Under the pieces are notes generated by a model. That model did not search any database, had not been told where the DNA came from, and saw only the letters and a list, made by a program, of their open reading frames with translations. DNA of 64,000 nucleotides from Alitta virens (lineage: Eukaryota > Annelida > Polychaeta > Phyllodocida > Nereididae): the NCBI GenBank assembly GCA_932294295.1, contig OW028574.1:15262215-15326214 (forward strand), in the 5' to 3' direction. Position numbers and translations under genes: made by a program. Below are positions 36,688 through 47,888 of the stretch, one piece after another. Every line of letters begins with the position of its first letter. The first letter of the stretch is position 1.

Positions 36688-37695
36688 TTAGTTTTTTCCT
36701 TCCCGCAAAACGTGCAATCTGGAGCTGGGAAAAAATATATACATATTACTACTGATATTATTTTGCATGAAATGTCGCATAGCAAGTTAAAGTACACATT
36801 TCCAGAGAAATTTGGAGATTTAAAAATAGTAAAGAAGTCAACAAACATTGAACACCCTCCTCCTAATATAAACTAACAAAAAAAAAAAACATGAAAAGAC
36901 TTAGAACGAAGCCTTGGGTTGCACTATTCCAGTATCATGAACCAATGATCAATGCTCTTGACATTTAAAAAAAATATATATATAAAGACAACATTTAAGT
37001 CAGCTTTGCTGGAACAATTGGTCCAAAAGACAAATATTTGATCTTGCTGGATAACTAAAGGTTTATTAGAATGAAGAGCTATAATCCCCAGATATGGTGG
37101 GTTGTCTCAAAAAAGTTGTCAGAACTTTGGTAATTAATTTATTGAACCAATGTTAATATTTGGGATCTTTGCAACATAGTTATAATAACACAAACACTTA
37201 ATGAATACTTGTATTCATTACCAGCACACAGCAAATTTACCAGGCATCATTTTATCGGACCGCAAACTGGTAAAAAACACAAATATTTTGAAAAATTATG
37301 GAAACCAAAAAGAGAGTAATGAAGTACCTCAAAAGAACATTATCTACTCATACAGTCAGCCAAAGATTACATATTAATAGCCAATACCATTAATATAACT
37401 TTCTTATGCTTTTTATGAATTTTAGTATTTACCTGCTAAGTGTATTAGAACAATGTAGAACTTTCAATAATTCCTGGGCATCCAAAAGAGAAAGAGGCGT
37501 TTCTTTGTGCACATTAATTCTTCCACCTGCTTCCACTTTTGCAAATTCACGTCTAGTGGAGCATAAAATGCCATGAACTTCTGAAGCAGGAAATTTTACC
37601 GTTTTAGGGATCAGCTTAAGACAACATAAGCTGCTAATGTATCTGCAGGGAGACAGTGACTGAGTGAGCCAGGCCATCCATAGGCCTATAGCCAC
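36688..37695 (-). CDS. Candidate two-exon small gene, unrecognised
   Basis: Exon 1 (37433-37695) starts MAIGLWMAWLTQ, contains FPASEVHGILCSTRREFAKV and HKETPLSLLDAQELLKV, and ends at a good donor (CAG|GTAAAT). Exon 2 (36688-36724) follows a pyrimidine-tract acceptor (TTTTTTCCCAG) and stops after 12 codons. The two phases agree, giving 99 aa. The hydrophobic start and charged middle would suit a small organelle or membrane-associated protein, but I recognise no family. A perfect CRE (TGACGTCA) lies about 160 bp upstream of the start codon. The decayed gypsy element lies directly downstream. Phase agreement alone could be chance (one in three). Confidence 0.35.
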
Positions 37696-37855
37696 CTATA
37701 GTATAGCAGTATAGTAATTGGGCCTGTGGTAAAGCCAACTGACTTGAGTAAGTTGAGAGAGACAGAGATGCTTGGTTGCGTAAAAGATCTTGCTTGAGCA
37801 AGGTTCACAACCGTTCCAACGACATATATGCTGCCACCTCATGGACTCGTGATAG

Positions 37856-37863
37856 TGACGTCA
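37856..37863. promoter_or_regulatory. CRE palindrome TGACGTCA
   Basis: A perfect CREB/ATF site in a locally CpG-containing patch, 161 bp upstream of the candidate minus-strand gene and before the plus-strand MARCH gene. Its position suits a promoter; which gene it serves is unknown. Confidence 0.4.
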
Positions 37864-37964
37864 CTTTTGAGATTTCTCGTCGAGCGGCTGCATGTACGAC
37901 AGTAAAAATATGCATGAGTAAATCCAATGGATTTCGAAAGTGGTCCCAGTTCAGTATTTGAGAG

Positions 37965-39461
37965 CATAGAAACTGAAAAATGTCAAGGGTGTGTCACAAA
38001 AACTACACATAATGAGGATGAATCCTTGAGGTACTGTATCATGTGTATGTTTTGACCAATGAATGTCCTTGGTTTTGACTAGATGGCGTAGATATCTATC
38101 TCTCCTCTGACTCTGTAGGTTTTGACCACGTGTGGTTTTGATGTCATAATATGATAGATTTCAACGTTTCTACAGGGTAACTCATTTCATTTGTGATATC
38201 TAGCGGTAATATATCACGGTATTACAACCTCACGGTATTACAACGGAGCACTCTAATGTTAAGTTTCTTTAATCATTAATGACATATTATAATAATGTGG
38301 TGTAAAAAGGTTTGAACACATAACTTTAATGACCTGATGTGCAGCATCATTTTCATCACTGATGTGATCAGTAACCATTGTACCACACAATGAAGGTTTA
38401 CACTGCATTTTCAAAATATTAGCCTCTTACAAGCTGCAATTGTGACATCACCAAATCAGCTTCAGAAAGAGGCACTGACTTATTCTTCCCAGATCAGAAT
38501 AATTATTGGAAATGTATGAGTTTGGCAAAGAAAAGGAGTACGCAAAAAATATGCATTGGTATTTAGAAGGGTCTGTGTGTAATGCGGAATGTCAAGTATT
38601 AACCTGTGAATACTCAGTTTAGTTATTAAGCATGAGTTCACACTGTAGTTCAAAGAGAACACAGTCGTAGCATTGTAAAAATCAATGGTGGCAGTGAGGC
38701 CGAGGGGAAAAATTATGAATTCATTATTTGCTTTGCCCAAAGGTTAAAAAATGCAAGAGAAGAACACTTGACACATTTACTGACTGTAACGTATATAACT
38801 CCTGATTTAAAGTGGAGAAAGCAAATGATCTTCGACAACTTAATGATTGACGGTGCCGCATGTCATAGGTTAAAATATGTGGGAGTTCGTATTTTTGGAA
38901 CATATTGCTAAGATAAAACAAATCATTTCGAAGAAATTCAATAATGCTCCACAATGGTGGCAGAGAATCCATTCATAAAATGCATGCTTTGAAATATTTA
39001 TAAGTTGGATATTGCTTTTTTAGTTTTTTTTACATTTAAAGTTGATGTTACCCAAAGAGTCTAGATAACTTCGAAATTAATCACTCAGCAGGATTGCCGG
39101 ATTTAAATTGTGTGATTTAAATCAGGATTTAAATCAACTAATAAAAATCATGATTTAAATTATTCAATAGATAAAAATGCAAGATTTCTTATGAAATTGA
39201 TTTCAATTTGGTTAATAATTACATCATACACATACATATATGTATTGCCCTGGCACTTGCGCAGCCCCTATTACAGCAGCATTTGCTGTGGAAAAGTCAT
39301 GGTAACCAGGCCAGCCACCTGCTGTACGATTGGCGTCAGGAGATGCTGGGGGTCACACACAGCAACCAAGTCGTTAAGAGAGTTCTGAAAATATATAACT
39401 TCTTACATATCCTTCCTCAGTGCAACAGTGACTTCTCATAACTTATACTATTGCATTTCAG
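37965..39461. other. Gap upstream of the MARCH-type gene
   Basis: The first coding exon of the MARCH gene should be here but was not identified. A palindromic cluster of GATTTAAATC words occurs at 39096-39170. A reading frame at 39240-39385 (LLQQHLLWKSHGNQASHLLY onward) looks more coding-like than its surroundings but lacks matching splice borders. Confidence 0.4.
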
Positions 39462-39951
39462 CTCTGATGCAACAGAAGAAGATGCAGGATTGGGCAACCA
39501 TGAAATTCCACCCTCCAGAACATCTTCAGTATCAAGTGAAAACATTGTCTGCCGAATCTGCCAGTCCTCTGGTTCCGAGTCAGGTATAGTCTACGAATAA
39601 ATCTTGAAAATAAGGCCAATTTTTGTAACATGACTTGACCTGATTTGAGAAATTATATCATCTTTTCAAATTATATTTGCAGGTGTAGAATTGCAAACTA
39701 CCGGTTGTGCCTGCAAAGGATACCTAAGTTACGTCCATGAGAGATGTCTTCGATGCTGGGTGCAAGCGCAAAACTCTCGAAGATGTGAAGTCTGTCGTGA
39801 AATGTATCAACTTGATGGTGATGAAGCTATCGAACCAAGTCGACCTTCTCCTGTTGTTAATTCGTTTGGCCTTGCTGTAAGTTGAATCGTCCTTAATGCT
39901 TACTACGGGGTCTATGGCTATAAACCTTCATCTGTGTCGATACTCTCTGAA

Positions 39952-40004
<53 letters not shown>

Positions 40005-40914
40005 CAATTATGGTGTTGACTGACAAGTATTCTTTTTTTTTCAATATTCTGACTCTGTGGTCAACCTGGTAGTTATGGTATTGACCAGCTCCCCTGAGCT
40101 GCTGAGGGTCATGGGTTTGAATCCTTGTCCAATTATCTGTTCACGTGTAAGCGATCTTCATTTCAGCCAAGATGTCATTTGCTTAAGTAAAGGACCATTA
40201 ATTGATGCCTTGCGTTTTGTGTCTTTATGCTTTATGCTGAGGCCAGTAGAAGACCCCTCTCATGTGGATGGTGTGTCACGTGGCCTGTACTCCTCTTTTC
40301 TGAAGTTCTCTCATTTTATAAATCAATCCTCATGAGCTGCAAGAATATAGCTCAGAGGCCACTCTCTTGTCTATTGCGTCTGCTTGTGATGGTTAAAAAA
40401 AACAACAACAACAAATTCAGTTATTTGTTTACAGGAGCAACTGGCCTCAGCATCAACTCCAATCATCATAAGAATTTGCACAGACCCAAGACGAGGATGT
40501 TTCGGTGTCGTCATGATGATGCTCACCATGGCAACTGTATCCGCGGCATCCTTAACTAGCCACATGGGGAGTGCATTTAGGGAGGCCTGGGATCATCTCC
40601 AGCAAGACCCTCCGAACCATGTGAGAGTGAAATTAAATACTGTAAATAAATTTGAATGACAGTATTGTCCAAATTATTGTCCTAACATAGTTTTGCTTCT
40701 GCATCTTTAATTTCAGGATCTTGTATCTCAAGTACACCGCCTTAGAATCTGTTATCATATGGTACTGGCTGTCTTGATCATGTTATCCATCATGTTTCTT
40801 GGAATGATGTTCATGTGGATTTTAGCAGAGGTCTATATCTGGCCGCGACAGCGCGCCCAAGAATTCAACTGGCGTGGTTTAATGTCAGAAAATAATGGAA
40901 TAATTTATAGATGA
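39462..40914 (+). CDS. RING-CH (MARCH-type) membrane E3 ubiquitin ligase, 5' incomplete
   Basis: Four exons are visible: 39462-39583, 39683-39876, 40435-40620, 40717-40914, joining in frame to a stop codon. The first begins in phase 2 with an in-frame stop just upstream in the intron, so at least one 5' exon is missing. The protein shows a C4HC3 RING-CH finger: CRIC, CAC, HERC, a conserved CW and CEVC. It is followed by a linker and two hydrophobic segments (GCFGVVMMMLTMATVSAASL, and a second spanning MVLAVLIMLSIMFLGMMFMW). This layout is that of membrane-associated RING-CH ligases, which ubiquitinate membrane proteins in endosomes or the plasma membrane. The basic tail PRQRAQEFNWRG probably faces the cytosol. 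I cannot assign a subfamily. Intron 2 holds a TA microsatellite and a SINE-like piece. Confidence 0.85.
39952..39998. repeat. TA dinucleotide microsatellite
   Basis: About 47 bp of alternating T and A with one G interruption, in an intron of the MARCH-type gene. Confidence 0.9.
40049..40260 (+). mobile_element. SINE-like tRNA-derived fragment in MARCH intron
   Basis: A box-A-like TGGTCAACCTGGTAG and, about 60 bp further, a box-B-like GGGTTTGAATCC suggest a pol III SINE head. No target duplication or clear tail was found. Confidence 0.4.
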
Positions 40915-41725
40915 AGCACCTGGTGCTCATGGATTTGTGTAATATTGACATCAGTACTGTAAAACTGTGTGTGCAGTAAACATCATAAATGTGATAAACT
41001 TTGTGAATGGTGTTATCGATGAAATAAACTTGTGATACCCCGTGTCACGACTGTTATAAAGATGTGATTAGATATTGTTATTGATGTGATACACCTATTT
41101 AAACTTGTGACAAACTTTAAAAAAAGAAACTCATATCATCAATAAAATTAACTTGACATGTTAAGTTGTATATGTTTCTCATATGTTTTTTTTAATTTTT
41201 TTATTGTATTGTATGATGTTAAGGTAAATATAATTTACAAACTTTGTTCTGTGTTGTGTATTTATATTATTATTACACAGCTGCAACTTCCTCACTTTGA
41301 AATTCAAGGTTTTTTTTTTTACCTTTTTATTATTTTTTTGCTACGAACAATACATGCAGATGGTATAACAATTAATTTCATGTGATCCACGTGCCTGCTA
41401 ATTATCTTTTATCACAGGAAGCGATACGATTATTTTATTTGTAACTTTTTTTGTTGATACTTAATTTGTATTTTATTTCTTATATTATACGTGCATTGTA
41501 AACTGCAATTCAATAATTTGTATTATTGCAATAAACATATCCTGTCCACGTGTTGTCAGTGCATGGAGTCATTTTAACTTTTTGAAATAACTTCAATATC
41601 AATACTGACACTTAAGTACTACAGGAGGTGATAGTGAATATCTTACAACTTTGTATTTTGCATGATATACATGGAGCTGAGGTTGAATATTCAATAAACA
41701 TATTCTGTTGAAGTTTGATGTTTTA
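40915..41725. other. MARCH 3' untranslated region and gap
   Basis: AT-rich with several AATAAA signals (near 41022, 41136, 41530 and 41692), any of which may end the MARCH transcript. No coding signal. Confidence 0.5.
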
Positions 41726-42590
41726 CCATGGAGATAAGAGTAGAAGGAGTGGAAACTCTTTTGGTCACACATAATTCGATAATTTTATGACTTTTTGGTC
41801 ATTAACTCCCCTAGAATAGCATTGGATTTGCCTATGTTTCTTCAAATTCCTGCTAGGGAACCCGCTAGAACCCATGCACCCAAATGAAAACAACTGTCTC
41901 TATCACAATCTCTAGAATTCATTGAAATCTCTCTCAAATTGGACATCATTTTAATCTTTTTTCCATGAAGATATGACAATTCTAAGCCAAGTTACACACA
42001 AATTTAGATAAAAAGTCGCATTTAAATGGATTAAAATGCTTGATCTTAACACTCTCAACTGACGTGGGATGGCTTTGGCGAATTTGTCCTTTGGGTAGTT
42101 AAAAGATAACATATCAAGTATTTGAACAATATATGAGTAGTTAGTGCGAACTCGTGCGAAATTTGTTTTTAAAGAAAACTGATGCCCCCCTATGTGTGAT
42201 AAATGTAGCATCTTAATGCCGGTCACTTCTTACATAAATATATCAGTAGTACTGGGAAAAAAAGTAAGTTTACATTTTGGTAATTTATTTAAATTACATC
42301 ATATGTATATACTATATACATTAAGCAAGTTTAAAAATCCCATCTTTTCTATGTTTCAAAGAATAGAAACTACACAAGAAAAGGGGTTATTTACAGTTAG
42401 ACTATTGCAGCAAGAGGGTAGAATGACAATTTAGAGCCAAAATGGGGTATATGACGGTCATTTATGAGGTCATTAGTGGTCATTAAACATGCAGTTGTTA
42501 CATTTCACAGGTTTTTAAGAACTAGTCTGAGACACTGACTGAACCTTAGAACGTGCCGGGTTTCAACTCCTTCTACTCTTGTCTCCATGG
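41726..42590. mobile_element. 865-bp TIR element with TTTTA target duplication
   Basis: The left end CCATGGAGATAAGAGTAGAA and the inverse of the right end CCATGGAGACAAGAGTAGAA continue as matching inverted repeats for about 31 bp. TTTTA flanks both sides exactly. No transposase was recognised inside, so it is non-autonomous. Superfamily unassigned. Confidence 0.8.
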
Positions 42591-42839
42591 TTTTACCTAG
42601 GAGTCAACCCTGTTGCAGTCTTGATAGTCATATTTGATAACACTTTTAGCAGCACAAAAGAGAGGCTTGGAATTAACTGATGCCAAATTCAGATATAAAT
42701 ATATGTACTAACATATATTTGTTGTTGCATCATAGATGGTTGCCACAAAGTCATGGCTGCAACATTGCATCACAATGGGTTACTATACTAAAAAATGTTT
42801 TCACAGAAGAGATGTCAGTATACATTTAATGAGTGTTAC

Positions 42840-43440
42840 AGTTCAGAATGCAGTTAGCTACATTGTGGGATTCTGAACCTTTGTGGAGCAAATGGATCTG
42901 GCTCTGATGGAGGAGTTTTTGCTGTGACATCCCCGAGGGAAGCTTTAGAAGATGGCACTATTGGATTACCTGCACCTCTTCCTGATGGTGACACACCTGT
43001 ACCCTACTTCATTGTTAGAGATGATGCCTTCCCCTTGAGAAGTTGGCTCATGAAATCTTTGCCCCTGAGGAACATGACAAGACAGCGGAGAATCCACAAC
43101 TACAGGCTTTCACAAGCAAAAAGAGTTGTGGAGAATGCCTTTGAGTTTTGACATCAAGGTTCCGGTGTTTGCTGACTACCATGCCCCGGAAAACGAAGAC
43201 GGTGAAAGCCATGGTCCTAGCCTGCTGCTGTCTGCACAACCTCATGTGGATTAGGTATCCTGTAGCCCACAACTACATGCTTGACCAGGAGGACCAGGAA
43301 GACCCATGACTTGGTACCTGGAGCTTGGGGGGGATGGTGGACAACTTGCAGATGTAGCAGGAGCCCACACAGGGAACTATGTCACCCAGAATGCCAAGCA
43401 GCAACGCTTTTACTTGGTGGGATGACAAGATCTGAAGCCC
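42840..43440 (+). pseudogene. PIF/Harbinger transposase (HARBI1-like nuclease) fragment
   Basis: An open piece (42924-43151) carries YFIVRDDAFPLRSWLMK and NYRLSQAKRVVENAFE, hallmark blocks of the Harbinger DDE nuclease C-terminal half. After a frameshift near 43150 the next frame continues with RFRCLLTTM and LACCCLHNLM, and a third frame further on shows a NYVTQNAKQQR tail. The N-terminal half, including the first catalytic Asp, is missing. It lies tail-to-tail with a MADF-like ORF at 44.3-45.2 kb, as expected for two-gene Harbinger elements. Confidence 0.85.
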
Positions 43441-44060
43441 CGTTCCCACATAGCCGAGTTTCTCGTAGTCAACTCGTAGTATAACATAACATGCTTCTCA
43501 GACCCAATCCGTACTAAACTCTGCGACTACTCCTGGCACTCGGGAGATACCGGGCGAGTAACTCCTGGGACTGGTAGCCAATCCGTGAGATTTGGAGCCG
43601 GTAGCCGAGTATGCTGCGCTGCACAGCACACTCGGCGGATTCTGACGGATTTCCAAAAATCCGTAATGAATCCGTCGAACTCGGCGAGTGACTCCTGGTA
43701 CCCACCGAGTAACCCGTCGAATCCACCGAGTAACCCGTCGAAGTCGACAACCCCCCCCCCCCCCCTCCCTGCCTACGCTGACGCTGTTAGCAAAAAGCCA
43801 GCGGGTTACCCATGGAACTCGGCAGATTACTCGGCGGATCACTCGGCGGATTACTCCTACTACCCGCCGAGTTACTCGTAGAAGCCGACGAGTTACTCCT
43901 ACAACCCGCGGACTCTCTCCTCGAAATCGTTCACTAATTGGCCGTAATCCGGCGAGTCACCCGCCGAACTCAGAGAGTCACCCGCCGGGTCATGCCCAGC
44001 GACTTTTTCTGCCAGAATCCGTCGCCAATCCCTCGAATTTCGGCCGTTACGTAATGCTAC
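43440..44060. repeat. GC-rich degenerate array of 'cgagtaactcctac'-type words
   Basis: Many variants of CGAGTAACTCC, CCGCCGAGT and CGGCGGATT occur on both strands in a CpG-rich block unlike its AT-rich neighbours, with a C run at 43751-43765. Open frames in it encode low-complexity peptides such as SNPPSNPSNPP and are not believed. It is probably the repetitive end of a DNA transposon. Confidence 0.6.
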
Positions 44061-44127
44061 TAGTTGACTTCGGCTTTAAGCAGCTCCAAGTGTGCAAGTC
44101 TGCATTAAACCTCAATCTATTACTCCT

Positions 44128-44395
44128 CTACAAGTCTTCCTTCCTGGTGCAAGTCAGCCTCTTCCACCATGTTATCTGCCAAAGTCATCTTTTGCCTGGG
44201 ATCCAAGTCTTCAGTCCTGCAGCAATTGCACCATCAGCAAGTCTGAATTAAACATCAGCCCTGACTACAAGTCTTCCTTCCTGGTGCAAGTCAGCTTCTT
44301 CCACCACTACTTCTGCCAAAGTCCTCTGGCTGGTCCCAAGTCTTTAGTCCTGCAGCGTCAATGCTGCTGTTCCTTTCTCTGGCTTTTCTTGCTTT
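44128..44395. repeat. Tandem duplication, about 134-bp unit
   Basis: 'ctacaagtcttccttcctgg' followed by 'tgcaagtcagc' appears at 44128 and again at 44262, with similar downstream sequence. It overlaps the 3' part of the MADF-like ORF. Confidence 0.7.
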
Positions 44396-45200
44396 TCTGG
44401 CTTGTCCTTTAATTTGCAGAAGCATTGTCATGACGTTTTGCTCGAACTCCTCATACATGTAGGTATCCAAATCCAAGAGAACATTCAGAGTAGACATATT
44501 TGACCATTTGTCTGACTCTGGCGGCTTTTGTATCGGGAGCAGGTTGCCCTATGTGCTGCATCCTCTCATCAATGGTGGCTGCTGTCACAACATGGTCACT
44601 AATGAGGGATGAACGTGGTTCAGCTGCAGGTGCCCCCCTCTTTTTCTTGAATGGCCCTCCCTTGGTACTTCTGCTGACTTGACTTTCATGACTTTCTTGA
44701 AGTACTTGTGGTGAGTGCCGATCATTTACTTAAAACTCCTCCGGTCCTGAATCCAGCTTACTGGCACTTGAGTATTCAATGTCCAGCATGCCTCTTCTGC
44801 TCTTCTCAATTTTCTTCTTGAGGTTCATTGCCTGGTGAGAAGGGCCCTATTTATGTGTTGAGCCAGGAAGCCAAAGTTAGCAAACATCCATTTTTCCAGT
44901 CAGATTCCGCATTGCTGTTCCAGAAGGTCCCACCTTCATTAACTTCCCAACGTATGTTCGCATTGACTCCAACCACGTCTTAAGTTGCTGGGCAGTGCAG
45001 GGGACTGACAGAGTCACAGCTATGTTCCATCAGCCTAGTCTTCTTTTGCTGGTCCTTGTAGTCTCTCATTGTTCTGTCAAAAAATATGGGGTTCTCCCTG
45101 TACCAGTCTGCAATCTTCTGTTCATCTTCACCTGGAAGGCAAAGCTTCCTTCTGCTCTTCTCTGCAGCATCATCAGGAGTAGTAAGAATTTGCACAGAAG
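44290..45200 (-). pseudogene. MADF/Myb-like DNA-binding partner protein of a Harbinger element
   Basis: Minus-strand pieces show a MADF-like block (KIADWYRENPIFFDRTMRDY and following KKTRLM, 44980-45195), then a basic linker (GGPFKKKRGAPAAEP), a Ser/Thr segment with HIGQPAPDTKAA, and a C-terminal FEQNVMTMLLQIKGQARKAR typical of the end of these proteins. PIF/Harbinger transposons encode such a DNA-binding protein beside the nuclease. Pieces are in different frames or separated by stops, so it is probably dead. Confidence 0.65.
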
Positions 45201-45345
45201 ACTGGTCTTAAGCACCACTAGCACAAGCAGAGGACTTCTTCTTCTTCCTTCTTATCTGTAGCAAAGGAATGTCGCTAAAGCCACTGCCCGGCGGCTTTTT
45301 GCTACCAGCGTCAGCGTAGGCAAGAAGTGGGGGTTGTATATATTT

Positions 45346-45955
45346 TATAAAAGGCTGCTGCTCCTCTAATATTAGTCCGATTTTCCTTAGACCAAATATT
45401 AAGCGAGATATTTGTCTGAGAAGGCAGTTGTCTTGCGGCGGCTGCTGCTCCATTTATATCAATCCGATCTTCGTCAAATAAGAACTGTATTGTAGCATAA
45501 ATCATACTGATTCCATACCTGTTCTCGGATCGAAAATAGACCAAATGTTAAGCGAGATATTCGTCTGAGACGGCAGCTAGGTTGGCGGAGGAAAACAGTG
45601 GTGCTCTCGCAGACGTCCGCGCCCCGGACTGTATCAATGCAGGAAGGGCTGAGCGCTTCTTTAAAAGGCTGCTGCTCCCCTAATATTAGTCCGATTTTCG
45701 TCAAATAAAGAAGGATTGTAGCATAGTTCATACTGATTCCATACGTGTTTTCTGATTGAAAATAGACCAAATATTAAGCGAGATATTTGTCTGAGAATGC
45801 AGTTGTCTGGCGGCGGCTGCTGCTCCATTAATATTAATCCGATTTTCGTCAAATAAATATTGAATTATAGTAGAGTTCATACTAATTCCACACAGAATTT
45901 CAGATTGAAAATAGACCAAATATTAAGCGTGATATTCATCTGAGAAGGCAGCAAG
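45346..45955. repeat. Complex tandem satellite
   Basis: Two modules alternate: 'ggctgctgctcc' with 'gtccgattttcgtcaaataa', and 'agaccaaatattaagcgaga' with 'tttgtctgag'. The second occurs near 45390, 45537, 45765 and 45911. Spacing is irregular (about 86-150 bp). A stray piece of the first module recurs inverted near 46760-46780. Confidence 0.8.
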
Positions 45956-45959
45956 GTGC

Positions 45960-47888
45960 TCTGTGTATGTTCATGACTTGAATGGTCTGGTCAATATTTT
46001 TTACCATTATATATACATTGTTTGGATGAGCTTTATTGCAATTAATTTCTACTCATTCTGCCAACTGGCCAATGGGAAGGACTTTTCCTTTGGTTTTGTA
46101 AAGTCAATTAACCTATATATGTAATAGCAATCTGCCTTGACCATTATGTCAATTGCTATTAGCATTTTGAATAATACAAAGAATGGGGTAAGTCATGCTT
46201 TTTCATCATTGATCACAAGCATGAATTGAAATCATTGATCACAAGCATTAATTGAAATTCTGAATTTCAACTGATTCCTGTTTATTATGCATATTAAAGA
46301 GGGAGATTGTTTTGATCATGGATGGAACATGCAATATCAATTTTAATTCCAGTTGGATTATTTTCAGAAACAACAACAAGAACGAAATATTGATAATTTA
46401 TATAAAATGAAATAAATATCTAAAATGATTACTCTAAACTAGAGTATATCTATCTATAGATAGTTGTTATAACTCCATAGACATCTTTAACAAGTCGAAA
46501 TTTTATTGGCAACAAGCCAACAAACATTGTTTTATTTTCGTTTTTTGTTGATTACGAATCAATGAATTATTGATAGTAACATATTATTAGGTGAAGATCT
46601 TATAACTATCTGTCTATCTACATATCTACATATCTATACTCTATGAGGTATTTCTAACTTTATTAACAAGAATATTCTTGTTTGTGCCTAGTATACTCCA
46701 TTAATTTTCCCCACCTTAACTATTATATAAATTCTACACATTTCCCTGAATAATTCAGTCTTTATTTGACGAAAATCGGATATGTAGATAGACAGATAGT
46801 TTAGAGAGACAGATAGATTTATATGCTTATTATATAATATAGAATATCTAGCTTAATATTAGGTCTATATAAGTACATAAAAGATAGCAAATAAAATCAC
46901 AGATCAAATCACAAATCACAAATGGTTGATTACGTGGCTTACTTGGCTAATCCGCCGGATGATTGAAGATGAAGTAAGCCACATATAACCGACAGAAGGC
47001 AACATAAGACTCAAGTAAGCTTTGGCATATGCCAAGTATGACCCGCCGACTACAGCGTATGATCCAAGTATCAACCGCATAAAAATCTTTCTGGCTCGGT
47101 TTCACAGAATTTTTATGCATGTCGCTACAGCCGGAATTTGACGGCAAAGCAACGTCAGCAAGGGAAAGCGAAGTAAACCAACGCAAGCCTATGTAAACCT
47201 CATGCAATCCCACGTAAACTCACGGAACGCTATACGTAAGACGTTTCTGGCTATGTGAGATCCCCTCTTAATAGTCAAATATCATTGGGTCTTCTGGGAA
47301 TTTTACTCTAGGTTGTGAAGTTACATAAATTGCAATTTTGTGGCAACAAATATACAATGTGGTAACGTAGTATTGCAACATTGTGGCAACTGAAGAACAA
47401 CATTGCAGCAACGTAATTTTTGCCAATAGGATCTTCCAAGTAAGGTCAATTTAGTGCATTAGTTTGCACTATATATGTTTTGGTAGAGCCATACTGTTTG
47501 CCTAAGTGGCGACAGATATCGCAGTTTATGATAGAGATACAGCCATCTATTCATCTATTCACATGTTATGTATTTTATGTTTCTCGACGCCCGTGCCTAG
47601 GGGCATGAATAGCAGGGTGTTTAAAATAAATGGTCTCCCTTGTAAAAGGCTGAACGGTTATTTTGAAAGGACTGTACATTATCCTGATAAGGCTGAACTT
47701 TTATTTATAAAAAAAGCGCTGTTTATGAGCGCGATAAAGCACAGGAAACAATGCTCTTCTGGTCACAATTAGATAGCACTATGATGCAGTTCATGTGACC
47801 AATTACAGCTGTTCCTATTGAGTAGGTGTAGTTGCATTATAAATTAAATCAGAAAAACATTTCAATCAGTTCATCTCCAGGAAAAACA
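45960..47888. other. Repeat-rich gap before the serine protease
   Basis: No gene seen. It holds AT-rich sequence with GATA/CTAT words (46440-46460, 46600-46640, 46780-46820) and a GC-richer patch (46930-47270) that resembles the transposon-end array at 43.44 kb. The last 100 bases should contain the protease 5' untranslated region. Confidence 0.45.

Larger units (their letters stand above)
43749..45335. mobile_element. Element bounded by about 36-bp inverted repeats, enclosing a MADF-like ORF
   Basis: The left arm at 43771 begins GCCTACGCTGACGCTGTTAG and runs on through a shared AAAAAGCC. The inverse of the right arm (45287-45321) begins GCCTACGCTGACGCTGGTAG. Outside both arms lie C-rich flanks (AACCCCC). 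Target duplications were not found. The arms enclose the MADF-like ORF, consistent with a Harbinger-type element or a nested derivative. Confidence 0.6.

Noticed and set aside
36668..36724. Zinc-knuckle-like CTFCGKEK...HFRC frame
   Set aside because: It uses a different frame from both the gypsy pol and the candidate small gene, and no neighbouring exon supports it.
39467..39583. Start codon MQQKKMQ in the first visible MARCH exon
   Set aside because: That frame destroys the CRIC half of the RING-CH finger; the correct frame has no Met before it.
43585..43881. Pro/Ser/Asn-rich 98-aa protein
   Set aside because: It lies in a repeat-rich, C-run-containing transposon end; the peptide is simply the array translated.
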